Below the pieces are notes generated by a model. The model was not told where the DNA came from, made no database searches, and saw nothing but the letters and a program-made list of their open reading frames with translations. From the NCBI GenBank assembly GCA_049840435.1, contig JASGKY010000060.1, positions 1 through 64,000 on the forward strand: a stretch of 64,000 bases of DNA, written 5' to 3'. The position numbers were made by a program, and so were the translations under genes. This document shows positions 55,339 through 64,000 of the stretch, piece by piece (position 1 is the first letter of the stretch; every line of letters starts with the position of its first letter). The stretch is from JADLHS01 sp049840435. Lineage in GTDB: Bacteria > Verrucomicrobiota > Verrucomicrobiia > Limisphaerales > JADLHS01.

Positions 55339-56136
55339 TTAGACTTGCGAATACCCCGTCGGTCTCAGGAACACGCTGGTGATGTTCGTCAGAATTTCGG
55401 CGTTGGTGTAGCCGGGGGTGGTGCTCAGCTTTTTCCAGTCGGGATGACCACCGAACTGCCCCCAGTTCTTGTCACGCGCGGCCATGTCGTCGAACACCAG
55501 CATATAGGTTAGGCTCGGCAGGTTCATGCCCACGAGTCCTTCGCCAAAGAAGACCGGTTGCAGGCCGGTGCGCCGAAAGATGTCCACCTCGGCGGTGTCG
55601 AACATCTCCACCTTCTTCTTGTTCGCCTTGCGGCTGTGCGCTTCGTAGGTGCGCAATTCAAAGATACGTGACTTCTTTTCCTTCGCCTGCACGGGGATTT
55701 CCAGCTTGGGCACGCTCTTGAACGCCAGCAGCACGGAGCTTTGCTTCCGGATGTAACCAGGATCGGTCGGCGGCAGGTTGGCAAAGTCTGATTTCAACAC
55801 CGCTTCATCGGACTCAAATTTTTCCCGCGCTTCGTGCATTGCATTCCACGATGCGAACGGGAGCAACACGTATTTCGTCGGCTGATCCGGCCCGATCATC
55901 ACATCGAACACGCCTACCGCGCTAACGCCGGCTCGATTCCAAGCGGGAACAGCAATGTCGCGATAGAAGTCGTCGAAGCGTTTGAGCATCGGCCCTTGGC
56001 GCAGGTGATAGAGGCGAAGCTCGTAGAAATCGCGGTCGGCAGCGGCGGGTTTCGTTTCGGCGGCGTGAGTGACAGCGGTGGTGGCGGCAGCAGCGCTGGC
56101 GACGAGGGAGGTTTTGAGAAATTCGCGGCGTTTCAT
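55339..56136 (-). CDS. NIPSNAP family protein with Tat signal
   Basis: MKRREFLKTSLVASAAAATT is a twin-arginine leader. Two NIPSNAP ferredoxin-like repeats follow: FYELRLYHLRQGPMLKRFDD with YVLLPFASWNAMHEAREKFE, and RIFELRTYEAHSRKANKKKV with LTYMLVFDDMAARDKNWGQF. The tail (FLRPTGYSQV) is typical of verrucomicrobial and planctomycete members. 265 residues, exported, function unknown. Start ATG 56136 is clear. Confidence 0.85.
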   Translation of the reverse strand: MKRREFLKTSLVASAAAATTAVTHAAETKPAAADRDFYELRLYHLRQGPMLKRFDDFYRDIAVPAWNRAGVSAVGVFDVMIGPDQPTKYVLLPFASWNAMHEAREKFESDEAVLKSDFANLPPTDPGYIRKQSSVLLAFKSVPKLEIPVQAKEKKSRIFELRTYEAHSRKANKKKVEMFDTAEVDIFRRTGLQPVFFGEGLVGMNLPSLTYMLVFDDMAARDKNWGQFGGHPDWKKLSTTPGYTNAEILTNITSVFLRPTGYSQV

Positions 56137-56212
56137 AGGTTGATTTGGACGTTACATCTGCGAGACGATTCATAGCAACATCTCTGTGTTGCTCACAAAC
56201 AGCGCGCCAGCT

Positions 56213-56294
56213 TCTTGGAGTGCGGTGGCCCTCCACCGCTTTTTCTCTGCATGGCTCGCGACATCAAAGCGGCAGGGGGCTGCCGCAGTCCAAG
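56213..56294. repeat. Palindromic MITE/REP-like element
   Basis: TCTTGGAGTGCGG at the left pairs with CCGCAGTCCAAGA at the right, and inner hairpins GCGGTGGCCCTCCACCGC and GCGGCAGGGGGCTGCCGC follow the same layout. Short elements of this style lie between genes in many Pedosphaera-like genomes. Confidence 0.6.
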
Positions 56295-56315
56295 ACCTCG
56301 CGGAGTTTGAATGAC

Positions 56316-57428
56316 TTACTCCACTATATTCACCAACTTCAGCGCCCCGATGCCGCCAGGATTCCAATTGGTGAAAAGGATGTAAACCTCCTGCTCTTTG
56401 CCTTTGCCGGTGACATACCATGCAGCATCGTGCATGTGCTGCGCGTCGTCATAGCCAAGTTCTTCCTTGGGCTTGATGGTAGAGACGATGGTGCGCTTTT
56501 TTTGGTTGATGATGTAGAGTGGGCCGGGAGTTTTGTCCTTGTCCACGCCATTCAAGCAGGCGGCGAGAACATAGTCGCCCCAGACATCTACATCGCAAAG
56601 CCACGTGCCTGCCGGCAGACCCAAGATTTCCTTGAGCACCCGGTCCTTGCGTTCCACGCGCTTGAGTTGGCCTTCAGGACGCGCGGAAAAAAGTAGTTCA
56701 TCGTGCGCCTTGTCGTAGGTGACACCATGCAGTGTCTTGGAAAAACGATTACCCCCGCCGTAATGTTCGCCCTGCCATTGGAACGGCGTGACATCTGCCG
56801 CCATGAAGCGTTGTTGCGCATATCCGTCTACCACCCAAAGCTCCTTGGCGCTGGCGAAGGCGGCGTCGGTAGGGGCAAAACCCTTGTTGGTGGAATACGA
56901 GCCAAAGGTGGGCTTAACGAGGGTTTCAACATTTTGAAACGTCGTGTCGGTGAGATAGACCTTGCCGGATTTGTTATCAGCAGCAACAACACGAGGCGCT
57001 TTCTTTCCCTGTGGCAAAATGTCTGCACCATGCAGATTGCCGTTGGTAAACGCCGGATTACCCGCCACGATCCACGAGCTTCGCAGCTTGTTGCTGAAAC
57101 CAATCCAACCCACGCCCTCCAGCCCCCAGTAAACCGTGTCGGCGGCTTTATCCACGATGATGGTGCCATGGGCTTGAACAACCGAAGGCACGGCAGCAGG
57201 GACAGGGACGCGATCGCGCGCAGCGACAAATTTCCAGAAGCCCTGCCCGCTCACTTTCAAATCGGGCGTGGCCTTGATGGCAGCAGGCGCACGCACCGGA
57301 CCTTTGGCCTCCACGACGAACGGAAGTTCATTCGTGGTGTTTGCGGCGTATTCGTTGTCGGCGACGTAGTGGGCTCGGGCGACGGTGGCAAGACAGAACA
57401 ACGCCACGAGGAGGGAGAATCGTTTCAT
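56316..57428 (-). CDS. Secreted beta-propeller-like hypothetical protein
   Basis: MKRFSLLVALFCLATVARAH is a Sec signal peptide. The mature 350 residues alternate beta-rich segments: VYWGLEGVGWIGFSNKLRSS, APRVVAADNKSGKVYLTDTT, AFASAKELWVVDGYAQQRFM, HDELLFSARPEGQLKRVERK and GDYVLAACLNGVDKDKTPGP. This looks like a six- or seven-bladed propeller (NHL or SGL type) but no blade motif is regular enough to be sure. Exported; ligand unknown. Confidence 0.65.
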   Translation of the reverse strand: MKRFSLLVALFCLATVARAHYVADNEYAANTTNELPFVVEAKGPVRAPAAIKATPDLKVSGQGFWKFVAARDRVPVPAAVPSVVQAHGTIIVDKAADTVYWGLEGVGWIGFSNKLRSSWIVAGNPAFTNGNLHGADILPQGKKAPRVVAADNKSGKVYLTDTTFQNVETLVKPTFGSYSTNKGFAPTDAAFASAKELWVVDGYAQQRFMAADVTPFQWQGEHYGGGNRFSKTLHGVTYDKAHDELLFSARPEGQLKRVERKDRVLKEILGLPAGTWLCDVDVWGDYVLAACLNGVDKDKTPGPLYIINQKKRTIVSTIKPKEELGYDDAQHMHDAAWYVTGKGKEQEVYILFTNWNPGGIGALKLVNIVE

Positions 57429-57512
57429 GCGTGCGAGGAGGTTGGCGAAACAAGCAGACGTTGGAAAGCTCTATGTCCGCCGCCCCAGACACATCACCCT
57501 GCTGTGCTCTGC
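57429..57512. other. Intergenic
   Basis: Short spacer between two minus-strand secreted-protein genes; nothing notable. Confidence 0.3.
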
Positions 57513-60500
57513 CTAAGGTCTGATCACGCGGAAATAGCGATGGTTCTCTCCGGCATTGGTCCACGTGAGGGCAATCGTGCCATTACCGGGCACACTGGAC
57601 CAGATGGTGGTCCACCCGATGTTCGCAGCCAAGTTGGTAGTGGTCTGGATGGTGTACGTGCCACCCGCAGGGGACGGCAGAAACAAATCGAGTTTAGCAT
57701 CGGCGGCGGAGCGGATGCGCAATCCTGTCGGCGCAGTTTCGGGAATTGCCACGCGGAAGAAACGGCCCGGCTCGCCTGCGTTAGTCCAGTTCAACGCGGC
57801 GGCTGAATGCAGCAACACGTCGTTCCAGATCGTGGCCCAATTGGCAGTAGAATTCAGATTCGTGGCGGTTTGAATTGTATAACTGCGACCAATCAAACCC
57901 TGCAGCACCAAGCTCAGCTTCGCGCCATCCGAATGGAAGATATTAATCGTTGGCTGATCCGCTGGCGCAGCGAGTAACGCCGAACTGTGCGCTCCTCCCG
58001 CGGCCAGCGCCACGACATTGCTCAGATTGGGGGGAACGTTCGTCTGCCCGGAGGAGTTGTCACCCCAAACCACCACCGTGCCATCGGCCCGCAAGGCCAA
58101 ACTATTCGAGTTCCCGGCAGCAATGGCCAATACGTTGCTCAAACCAAGCGGGATACTGGCTTGGAGCGATGAGTTCTGCCCCCAAGCGATCACGCTTCCA
58201 TCCGATCGGAGGGCAAGGCTATGGAAACTTCCAGCGGCGAGGGCAACCACGTTGCTTAATCCGATCGGAATTGAACGCTGGCCGTAATTATTATTGCCCC
58301 AACCAACCACCACGCCGTTTCCTTGCAAGGCGAGGCTGTGCGAGTTTCCAGCAGCAATCGCGACCACGTTGCTCAACCCGGCTGGAATGGTCCGTTGCCC
58401 GAAACTGTTATTGCCCCAGCCCACGACGATACCATCCGCGCGCAACGCCAAGCTGTGCGTGTTCCCGGCCGCGAGCGAGAGCACATTGCTCAGCCCAACG
58501 GGAATGGTTCGTTGACCGAAGTTATTATTACCCCAGCCCACCACGACACCGTCGTTGCGAAGCGCCAGACTATGAGAGCCGCCAGCGGCAATCCCCACAA
58601 CGTTGCTGAGTGTGCCGGGCACATTGGTCTGGCCAAAAGTATTGTTCCCCCAACCCAAAACGCGGCCATCCGGGCGCAAGACCAAACTATGCAAATCTCC
58701 CGCGGCAATGTTCACGACGTTACCCAAACCCTCGGGGAGGTTGCTCAAGCCATTGGAATTGCTGCCCCAGAGCACGACCGAATCAATCGCGATCCGAAAC
58801 GCCCTGGGCACAATGCCAAAGCGGTTGCTTGCCGTAACGCTGACGTCATAGCTTCCGACCATGGTCGGGATGCCGGTAATTTTTCCGCTGCCCGAATTGG
58901 CCACCAACCCCGGCGGCAACCCACTGACAGCCACCGATTCCGCATCCCGCACCCAATCCAATTCTATCCAATTACTCAAAGCCACCCGCACGAGCGGGAC
59001 ACTTTGGATCGAGGGCAACAATGGATAGACCGTCATCGGCACTGACCAGGAACTGAAGCCCGCTGCATTGGTGGCGTAAATCGTAATCGTGAAATTACCG
59101 GCATCAACCGGCTGACCAGTGAGGAGTCCGGTGCTCGAATCGATGCTGAGTCCCGGCGGCAATCCAGTTACACCGAAAACCGTGACGCCATTTTTGGCTG
59201 CAATCCGCTCGAAGAACGAAAGGCCCGCGATCGCAAAAAATTGTCGGTGACTGACCAGTTCCGGCGCGGCCAACCCCGGCGACTGCCCGCAAAGTGCGAG
59301 ACTATGCGTTGATCCAGCAGCGATCGCCACAACGTTGCTCACCCCTGCCGGCGGCAGTTCTTGTCCGGCTCCCAACAAACCACCCCAACCCACGACCGAG
59401 CCATCCTTCCGTAGCGCCAGACTGTGCGAACCGCCCGCGGCTATAGCCACCACGTTACTAAGTCCGCTTGGCGGATTCGTTTGCCCGCTGGAGTTGCTGC
59501 CCCAACTGACTACAGTGCCATCGCCACGCAACGCTAGGTTATGCGAGGCCCCCGCCACAATGGCGACTACATTGGTCACAGAAACGGGAAGGTTCGTTTG
59601 TCCGAAGTTATTGCGACCCCAGGCAACCACGGTGCGATCCGAACGCAAGGCCAGACTGTGTTCCATCCCAGCTGCCAGCGCCACGACATGATCCAAACCA
59701 ACCGGAATGTTGGTCTGGCCAAAGTTGTTTCGCCCCCAACCAATGACCGTGCCGTCGGCGCGCAGCGCGAGGTTGTGATAGTAGCCCGCCGCGATGGCGA
59801 GGCTATTGCTCAATCCAGCGGGAACGGTGGTCTGGCCATAGGTGTTCGCGCCCCAGGCCGCGATGGCGCCGTCGGCGCGCAACGCGAGATTATGATCGAA
59901 GCCCGCCGCCACATTCACGACATTGCTCACGCCAGTGGGCGAGCCTGGCGCCACCCAACCCACCACCGTGCCATCAACCCGCAAAGCAACACTGTGATTG
60001 CCGCACGCAGCGACGGTCACGATGTTGCTTAAGCCGCCCGGAAATCGAAGTTGCGAGGAACTATCGCTCCCCCAACCGATCAATTCCGTCACGCGAATCA
60101 CAAGCCCGTTGCTGGCAATGCCAAAGCGGTTACTGGCCAGCAGACTGACCGTGAAATCTCCCAGCGCAGTAGGTGTGCCGCTCACGATTCCCGTGGCGGG
60201 CTGGAAATCTATTCCCGGTGGCAAACCGGTGACTGCAGCCAGGTCGGCATTGCCCCACACCGGTTGATGTTCAAAGGGTCGCCCGATCGTCGGGCGCAAA
60301 AAATTGGTCGTGATGACAAAGGGACGAGGAAGGTTTATATACAACGGAGCGATCCAGTTGGTGCTGCCCTGACTATTGGTGGCTGAAAGTGTGATAGAAT
60401 AGACGCCGTTGGTTTCGGGCTGCCCGCTGATGATACCAGTCGTGGGATTCAGCGTCAGTCCAGCTGGCAAACCGCTGGCTGCGTAAGAACTGGCTGAGTT

Positions 60501-61529
60501 CTTCACCAAGATGCGCTGGAAGAAGGGTCGGTCCGCCGTGGCGATCATCACGCGGGGTGTTACTGGTAACGGCGCGGTCACGCCCGGCGGCGATCCCCGC
60601 AACGCCAAACTATGACTTCCACCCGCCGCAATGGCCACGACGTTGCTTAACCAGAAAGGAACGGTGCTTTGGCCAGACGAGTTGTTGCCCCAAGCCACCA
60701 CTGTTCCATCCGATTTCAACGCTAGGCTGTGACCGCCGCCTGTTGAAATGGCGATCACATTATTCAATCCCGCTGGCACATTGGTTACACCCGAATAAAG
60801 CACGCTCCACGTCGCAACAGTGCCGTCCGCACGTAGGACAAGGTTCTGGTCGCCGCCCGCCGCAATCGCCACGACATTGCTCAACCCTTCACGAAGACTA
60901 AAGCGATCTCCATTTGTGCCATAATAATCCCACTGGACCACGACGCCATCCGCTCGGAGCGCGATGCCATGATTATTTCCGGCCGCCACCGCCAGCATGT
61001 TGCTCAGCCCAGGAGGAATGTTCGTGTAATAACCGAAACTCACCACCGAACCATCGGCGCGCAGCGCGAGGGCGTGGGAATCGCCCGCAGCAATGGCGAC
61101 CGCTTCCGGCCAAGGAATCGGAACCGTACCATTATACCCATCGCCCCAGCCGTTCACAAAACCGCTCGAGCCAAAGGAAAGACTGTACGAATTACCCGCG
61201 GCAATTCCGATTTGTCCGACGGTGGAAGCACCGCTGGATTGCCCCCACGAATCATTACCCCAGCCGACGACGGAACCGTTCCCCCATCGTAACGCCAGGC
61301 TGTGATGATAGCCCGCCGCAATGGCGACCACGTCATTCAGGCCCACGGACCAAGGTGTTGCCTGACCAGAACTGTCGTTGCCCCAGCCAACCACATCATC
61401 ATTGGCGGCGTTCAAATTTGCTAACACACCGCCAATCAGGACCGCAGCGAGGGCGAGAAGCGCCGAATCGCGGCGTTTGGGGCGATCTCCCGGAAATACG
61501 TTGGACGGGGACATGTTGGTTCGCGGCAT
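57513..61529 (-). CDS. RCC1-repeat secreted giant protein, 1338 residues
   Basis: ATG 61529 starts MPRTNMSPSNVFPGDRPKRR followed by a membrane/signal stretch (ALLALAAVLIGGVLANLNAA). About 20 RCC1-type repeats follow in three blocks, each unit reading like GLSNVVAIAAGGSHSLALR plus ADGTVVGWGNNSSGQT. Between blocks are two Ig-like putative (He_PIG) modules: GLPAGLTLNPTTGIISGQPE and GLPPGLSIDSSTGLLTGQPV. The C-terminus has two domains of the type YTIQTATNLNSTANWATIWN followed by ALNWTNAGEPGRFFRV, a module characteristic of verrucomicrobial surface proteins. It is probably secreted or surface bound. Confidence 0.85.
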   Translation of the reverse strand: MPRTNMSPSNVFPGDRPKRRDSALLALAAVLIGGVLANLNAANDDVVGWGNDSSGQATPWSVGLNDVVAIAAGYHHSLALRWGNGSVVGWGNDSWGQSSGASTVGQIGIAAGNSYSLSFGSSGFVNGWGDGYNGTVPIPWPEAVAIAAGDSHALALRADGSVVSFGYYTNIPPGLSNMLAVAAGNNHGIALRADGVVVQWDYYGTNGDRFSLREGLSNVVAIAAGGDQNLVLRADGTVATWSVLYSGVTNVPAGLNNVIAISTGGGHSLALKSDGTVVAWGNNSSGQSTVPFWLSNVVAIAAGGSHSLALRGSPPGVTAPLPVTPRVMIATADRPFFQRILVKNSASSYAASGLPAGLTLNPTTGIISGQPETNGVYSITLSATNSQGSTNWIAPLYINLPRPFVITTNFLRPTIGRPFEHQPVWGNADLAAVTGLPPGIDFQPATGIVSGTPTALGDFTVSLLASNRFGIASNGLVIRVTELIGWGSDSSSQLRFPGGLSNIVTVAACGNHSVALRVDGTVVGWVAPGSPTGVSNVVNVAAGFDHNLALRADGAIAAWGANTYGQTTVPAGLSNSLAIAAGYYHNLALRADGTVIGWGRNNFGQTNIPVGLDHVVALAAGMEHSLALRSDRTVVAWGRNNFGQTNLPVSVTNVVAIVAGASHNLALRGDGTVVSWGSNSSGQTNPPSGLSNVVAIAAGGSHSLALRKDGSVVGWGGLLGAGQELPPAGVSNVVAIAAGSTHSLALCGQSPGLAAPELVSHRQFFAIAGLSFFERIAAKNGVTVFGVTGLPPGLSIDSSTGLLTGQPVDAGNFTITIYATNAAGFSSWSVPMTVYPLLPSIQSVPLVRVALSNWIELDWVRDAESVAVSGLPPGLVANSGSGKITGIPTMVGSYDVSVTASNRFGIVPRAFRIAIDSVVLWGSNSNGLSNLPEGLGNVVNIAAGDLHSLVLRPDGRVLGWGNNTFGQTNVPGTLSNVVGIAAGGSHSLALRNDGVVVGWGNNNFGQRTIPVGLSNVLSLAAGNTHSLALRADGIVVGWGNNSFGQRTIPAGLSNVVAIAAGNSHSLALQGNGVVVGWGNNNYGQRSIPIGLSNVVALAAGSFHSLALRSDGSVIAWGQNSSLQASIPLGLSNVLAIAAGNSNSLALRADGTVVVWGDNSSGQTNVPPNLSNVVALAAGGAHSSALLAAPADQPTINIFHSDGAKLSLVLQGLIGRSYTIQTATNLNSTANWATIWNDVLLHSAAALNWTNAGEPGRFFRVAIPETAPTGLRIRSAADAKLDLFLPSPAGGTYTIQTTTNLAANIGWTTIWSSVPGNGTIALTWTNAGENHRYFRVIRP

Positions 61530-61702
61530 AGGCTCAATGCCATCAAGTGCTGGGCGGCTGAGTTAACAACCAAGCGACTGAGGCGGCATGCTGAAGCAAG
61601 ACTTCAACGTAGCTAGCGAAAAAAGTCAAACTCGCCTTCGATGCGATGATCCCGCTTCCCCCATCAGTTACTTGAACACCATTCTTTGCGGCGCCGGGAT
61701 TG
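61530..61702. other. Intergenic
   Basis: About 170 bases upstream of the RCC1 gene and downstream of the xth gene. It should carry the RCC1-gene promoter; AAGACTTCAACGTAGC and nearby repeats give no clear boxes. Confidence 0.3.
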
Positions 61703-62455
61703 TCACTTCAGTTCAACCAGCACGGGACAATGGTCGCTGCCCATAACGTGCGGAAGGATCGTTGCGCGTTTGAGGCGGGGACGGAATGATTGCGAGATCA
61801 GGAAGTAATCCAAGCGCCACCCAATATTTCGCTGGCGAGCCGTGCCCATCGGACTCCACCAGGTGTAATGCTTCGGGCCTTTCTCGAATTCGCGAAATGT
61901 ATCCACGAAACCGGCGGCGACGAAGGCATCGAAGCCGGCGCGCTCCTCGGGCGTAAAGCCGTGGTTCTTCACGTTGGCTTTCGGGTTCGCGAGATCAATC
62001 TCCGTGTGCGCGACGTTCAAGTCGCCACACCAGATCACCGGCTTTTTCTTTTCGAGTCGTTTGAGGAATTTCAGGAAATCCTGATCCCACTGCTGGCGAT
62101 ACGGCAACCGGGTAAGCTCACGTTTGGAATTGGGAACGTAAACGTTGACCAGAAAGAAGTCATCGTATTCTGCCGTCAGCACGCGCCCTTCCTGATCGTG
62201 CGCGGTGATGCCGAGGTGCGGCGTGACCTGCAGCGGACGTTGCTTGGTAAAGATCGCCGTGCCGGAGTAACCCGGCTTCACCGCGCTGTTCCAATAGGTC
62301 GTGTAGTGCGCCGGCCAGAGTTGCTCGACTTGGTCGGGGGAACACTTGGTTTCTTGCAGACAGAGAACATCAGGCTTCTCGGCATCGAGAAACTCCAAAA
62401 AGTTCTTCTTCAACACGGCGCGCAAGCCGTTGACGTTCCAAGAAATGAGTTTCAC
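61703..62455 (-). CDS. xth: Exodeoxyribonuclease III
   Basis: MKLISWNVNGLRAVLKKNFL, then DVLCLQETKCSPDQVEQLWP with the catalytic Glu, VNVYVPNSKRELTRLPYRQQ, the Asp-Asn pair in VIWCGDLNVAHTEIDLANPK, and the final Asp-His in VMGSDHCPVLVELK. 250 residues, typical for the AP-endonuclease/ExoIII family, which removes 3' blocks and cuts at abasic sites. NIGWRLDYFLISQSF supports the ExoIII-type assignment. It lies nine bases downstream of the HIT gene, so an operon is likely. Confidence 0.9.
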   Translation of the reverse strand: MKLISWNVNGLRAVLKKNFLEFLDAEKPDVLCLQETKCSPDQVEQLWPAHYTTYWNSAVKPGYSGTAIFTKQRPLQVTPHLGITAHDQEGRVLTAEYDDFFLVNVYVPNSKRELTRLPYRQQWDQDFLKFLKRLEKKKPVIWCGDLNVAHTEIDLANPKANVKNHGFTPEERAGFDAFVAAGFVDTFREFEKGPKHYTWWSPMGTARQRNIGWRLDYFLISQSFRPRLKRATILPHVMGSDHCPVLVELK

Positions 62456-62464
62456 GAGAGAATA

Positions 62465-62809
62465 TCAGCCGGGCGGCCAGGTCATCTTGCGGCCACCGAG
62501 AATGTGACAGTGCAGGTGCGGGACAGATTCGCCGCCGTCCGGACCGTTGTTAATGACGAGCCGGTAGCCGCCGGACTTGAGGCCAGCTTTCTCCGCCACC
62601 TCGGCCGCTTTCAACAGCAAGTGCCCGAGCAACTGGTGATCGGTCGGCGCGGCCTCGGCAATGCGCGAAATGGGCTTCTTGGGAACGATCAGGATGTGCG
62701 TTGGCGCCTGCGGCGTGATGTCGCGGAAAGCGAGAACCTTGTCGTCCTCGTAAACAATCTGTGCTGGAATTTCCCGCGCGATGATCTTCTCGAAGATGGT
62801 TTTGCTCAT
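62465..62809 (-). CDS. HIT family (HINT-type) nucleotide hydrolase
   Basis: MSKTIFEKIIAREIPAQIVY and AFRDITPQAPTHILIVPKKP, then RLVINNGPDGGESVPHLHCH with the HxHxH nucleophile motif, ending HILGGRKMTWPPG. 114 residues, normal for HINT proteins that hydrolyse AMP-lysine type phosphoramidates. It begins close to the nrdR-linked genes and is followed by xth after nine bases. Confidence 0.9.
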   Translation of the reverse strand: MSKTIFEKIIAREIPAQIVYEDDKVLAFRDITPQAPTHILIVPKKPISRIAEAAPTDHQLLGHLLLKAAEVAEKAGLKSGGYRLVINNGPDGGESVPHLHCHILGGRKMTWPPG

Positions 62810-62858
62810 GGCTGATGATGATTAAACCGCGAACACCGGGAATAGCGCGAACTCAAAA

Positions 62859-63416
62859 TTATTCGACCAACAGCGCACAGGTCGAACCGGCCGTTTCCTT
62901 GCTCAAGGTGCGACGAAGAAACTCAATGATCTGATCACGAAGCTGGTCGCAACGCGGACTCCAGCGCTCTGCGCCCAGCAAGCTCTTCACGCAATCCCGC
63001 AGACCGTGAAAACGAATGAGCCGGGGCGTAAGCTGGAATTGGGCGCGCACCGCGGTGCGCAGGCGCGGAAAAAAGGCCAGTTCCCCGCCGCCGCCCGCAT
63101 GATAGGCCAGCATTTGGAGATCCTTGTTGGCCGCGTCATCGCGAGCTGTCGCGATTCGCCCGCCACAAAGTTTCAACCCAAGACTGTTCAGTGCAGATTC
63201 AAACGCCGAGGCAAATTCCGCCACGGAAACTGTTTTGCGCTCCAGATCATTTTTGAAATAGTGGAAAACGGAGGCTGCGGCATGCTCGAGAAATTCCTGA
63301 TCAAAGGGCTCAGCGGAACCATCAGCCAGCTCCACGGAAATCATCTCCGCCGTAAACGGCACAGATTCACCGGAAGGCAATTGGAAGAAGAGAAAATTGT
63401 CGGCCAGCAAGATCAT
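62859..63416 (-). CDS. Conserved hypothetical protein coupled to nrdR
   Basis: ATG 63416 overlaps the nrdR stop (ATGA). MILLADNFLFFQLPSGESVP and EFLEHAAASVFHYFKNDLER, then VAEFASAFESALNSLGLKLC, DLQMLAYHAGGGGELAFFPR and RFHGLRDCVKSLLGAERWSP. 185 residues, soluble, no family name known to me. The coupling to nrdR indicates expression together. A role linked to DNA synthesis is possible but only by context. Confidence 0.65.
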   Translation of the reverse strand: MILLADNFLFFQLPSGESVPFTAEMISVELADGSAEPFDQEFLEHAAASVFHYFKNDLERKTVSVAEFASAFESALNSLGLKLCGGRIATARDDAANKDLQMLAYHAGGGGELAFFPRLRTAVRAQFQLTPRLIRFHGLRDCVKSLLGAERWSPRCDQLRDQIIEFLRRTLSKETAGSTCALLVE

Positions 63417-63868
63417 CCTTGAGACTCCAGTTTTTTGACTTCTTGCACAAAGTCCGTGGCTTCCTGAAAGCGCCGATACACGCTTGCGAACCGAACATAG
63501 GCCACTTGATCAATCTCGCGCAGCCCATCCATAACCTGCTTGCCAATGAACTCGGCGGGCACTTCATCCTCGTACTTGTTGTTCACGGCCTCCGTGATGC
63601 GATCCGCCAAGTCTTCAACCACCTTGGGGCTGATCGGTCGTTTCTGGCAGGCTTTGCGAATGCCGGAAAGCAGCTTCTCCTTTGAGAATTCCTCGCGGCG
63701 GCCATCGCGCTTAACGATCACCAACCCTTCCCGTTCCACCTCTTCATAGGTGGTAAAGCGATGCTGGCAAGCCGTGCATTCACGGCGCCGCCGGATGGTG
63801 GCGCCTTCGCGCGAGGCGCGTGAATCAACAACCTTGTCATCCTGACAACCGCATTTGGGGCAACGCAT
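63413..63868 (-). CDS. nrdR: Transcriptional repressor NrdR
   Basis: ATG 63868 gives MRCPKCGCQDDKVVDSRASR and RRRRECTACQHRFTTYEEVE, the zinc ribbon with CPKC and CTAC pairs. The ATP-cone follows: VIVKRDGRREEFSKEKLLSG, SPKVVEDLADRITEAVNNKY and EIDQVAYVRFASVYRRFQEA. 151 residues, full length. NrdR represses ribonucleotide reductase genes in response to ATP/dATP. An upstream in-frame MVS at 63877 is less family-like. A promoter is visible just upstream. Confidence 0.95.
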   Translation of the reverse strand: MRCPKCGCQDDKVVDSRASREGATIRRRRECTACQHRFTTYEEVEREGLVIVKRDGRREEFSKEKLLSGIRKACQKRPISPKVVEDLADRITEAVNNKYEDEVPAEFIGKQVMDGLREIDQVAYVRFASVYRRFQEATDFVQEVKKLESQG

Positions 63869-63896
63869 AGAAACCACTGCTAATGGTGGTGGCGCT

Positions 63897-63926
63897 ATTT
63901 TATCACGCTAAGGATTGCATAGTCAA
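63897..63926 (-). promoter_or_regulatory. Promoter of nrdR
   Basis: On the minus strand TTGACT (63921-63926) and TAAAAT (63897-63902) are separated by 18 bases, a good sigma70-type promoter that would start about 20 bases before the nrdR ATG. Confidence 0.6.
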
Positions 63927-64000
63927 GGGTTTGCTCGTCAGGTTGGGTTTTATGGAGGCACCAATCCGATATCACCAATTCCTGAAAAAGCCGGAAGAAG

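Noticed and set aside
57556..61531. Several long plus-strand frames with internal repeats opposite the RCC1 gene
   Set aside because: They are antisense shadows of the RCC1 units, short, overlapping in different frames and without starts or domain features.
61790..62815. A 341-residue plus-strand frame opposite xth and the HIT gene
   Set aside because: It spans two well-defined minus-strand genes with catalytic motifs and has no domain content of its own.
1..64000. tRNA or rRNA genes
   Set aside because: No cloverleaf with a GTTCRANNC T-loop plus CCA-like end and no rRNA-like stretch was recognised. The GTTCGACC octamers at 36.0-36.2 kb resemble T-loops but lack partner stems.

Overview
The window is a mosaic with three parts. 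Positions 1 to about 28.4 kb look planctomycete-like: a DUF1559-type protein, a decayed PSCyt1/DUF1553 plus DUF1501 gene pair, several paralogous planctomycete-type membrane proteins, and several families of dispersed non-coding repeats. Most genes here are small or hypothetical. Many are broken by single-base indels that leave recognisable protein in two or three frames, so they are listed as pseudogenes. The indels could be real decay or uncorrected sequencing error. Intact genes are scattered among them: a DEDD exonuclease, an SRPBCC protein and a cupin near 26-28 kb.

Positions 28.4-35.5 kb are an integron. Twelve near-identical attC sites, about 93 bp each with two longer variants, separate single-gene cassettes that all read on the minus strand. 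At 34.04-34.16 kb lies an attI-like junction, and next to it, divergently oriented, a tyrosine recombinase of the IntI type with the IntI-specific patch. The integrase carries a one-base frameshift in a T run and is followed by a tandem partial copy of its C-terminal half. Uniform attC sites and unknown small cassette products (several membrane or lipoproteins) are typical of sedentary chromosomal integrons. The cassette furthest from the integrase abuts a 174-bp MITE-like element that also occurs at 7.4 kb, which ties the integron to the left part.

Positions 35.5-64 kb look verrucomicrobial (Pedosphaera/Limisphaerales type). They hold a beta-CASP RNase, a GH42 protein lacking its acid/base glutamate, a MauG-type di-haem peroxidase translationally coupled to a DAHL-domain sensor kinase, a DUF721 protein, carA, an FHA protein, a LysR regulator overlapping hemB, an intact PSCyt1/DUF1553-DUF1501 pair, a NIPSNAP protein, a 1338-residue RCC1-repeat secreted protein, exodeoxyribonuclease III, a HIT hydrolase and nrdR. 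Genes here are intact, and several overlap by ATGA. A striking 21-bp periodic array (about 13 units) sits at 35.97-36.25 kb.

The changes in indel density and in phylum-like gene content across 28-36 kb mean that either a large acquired, decaying region or an assembly join must be considered. No rRNA or tRNA gene and no CRISPR array was seen.
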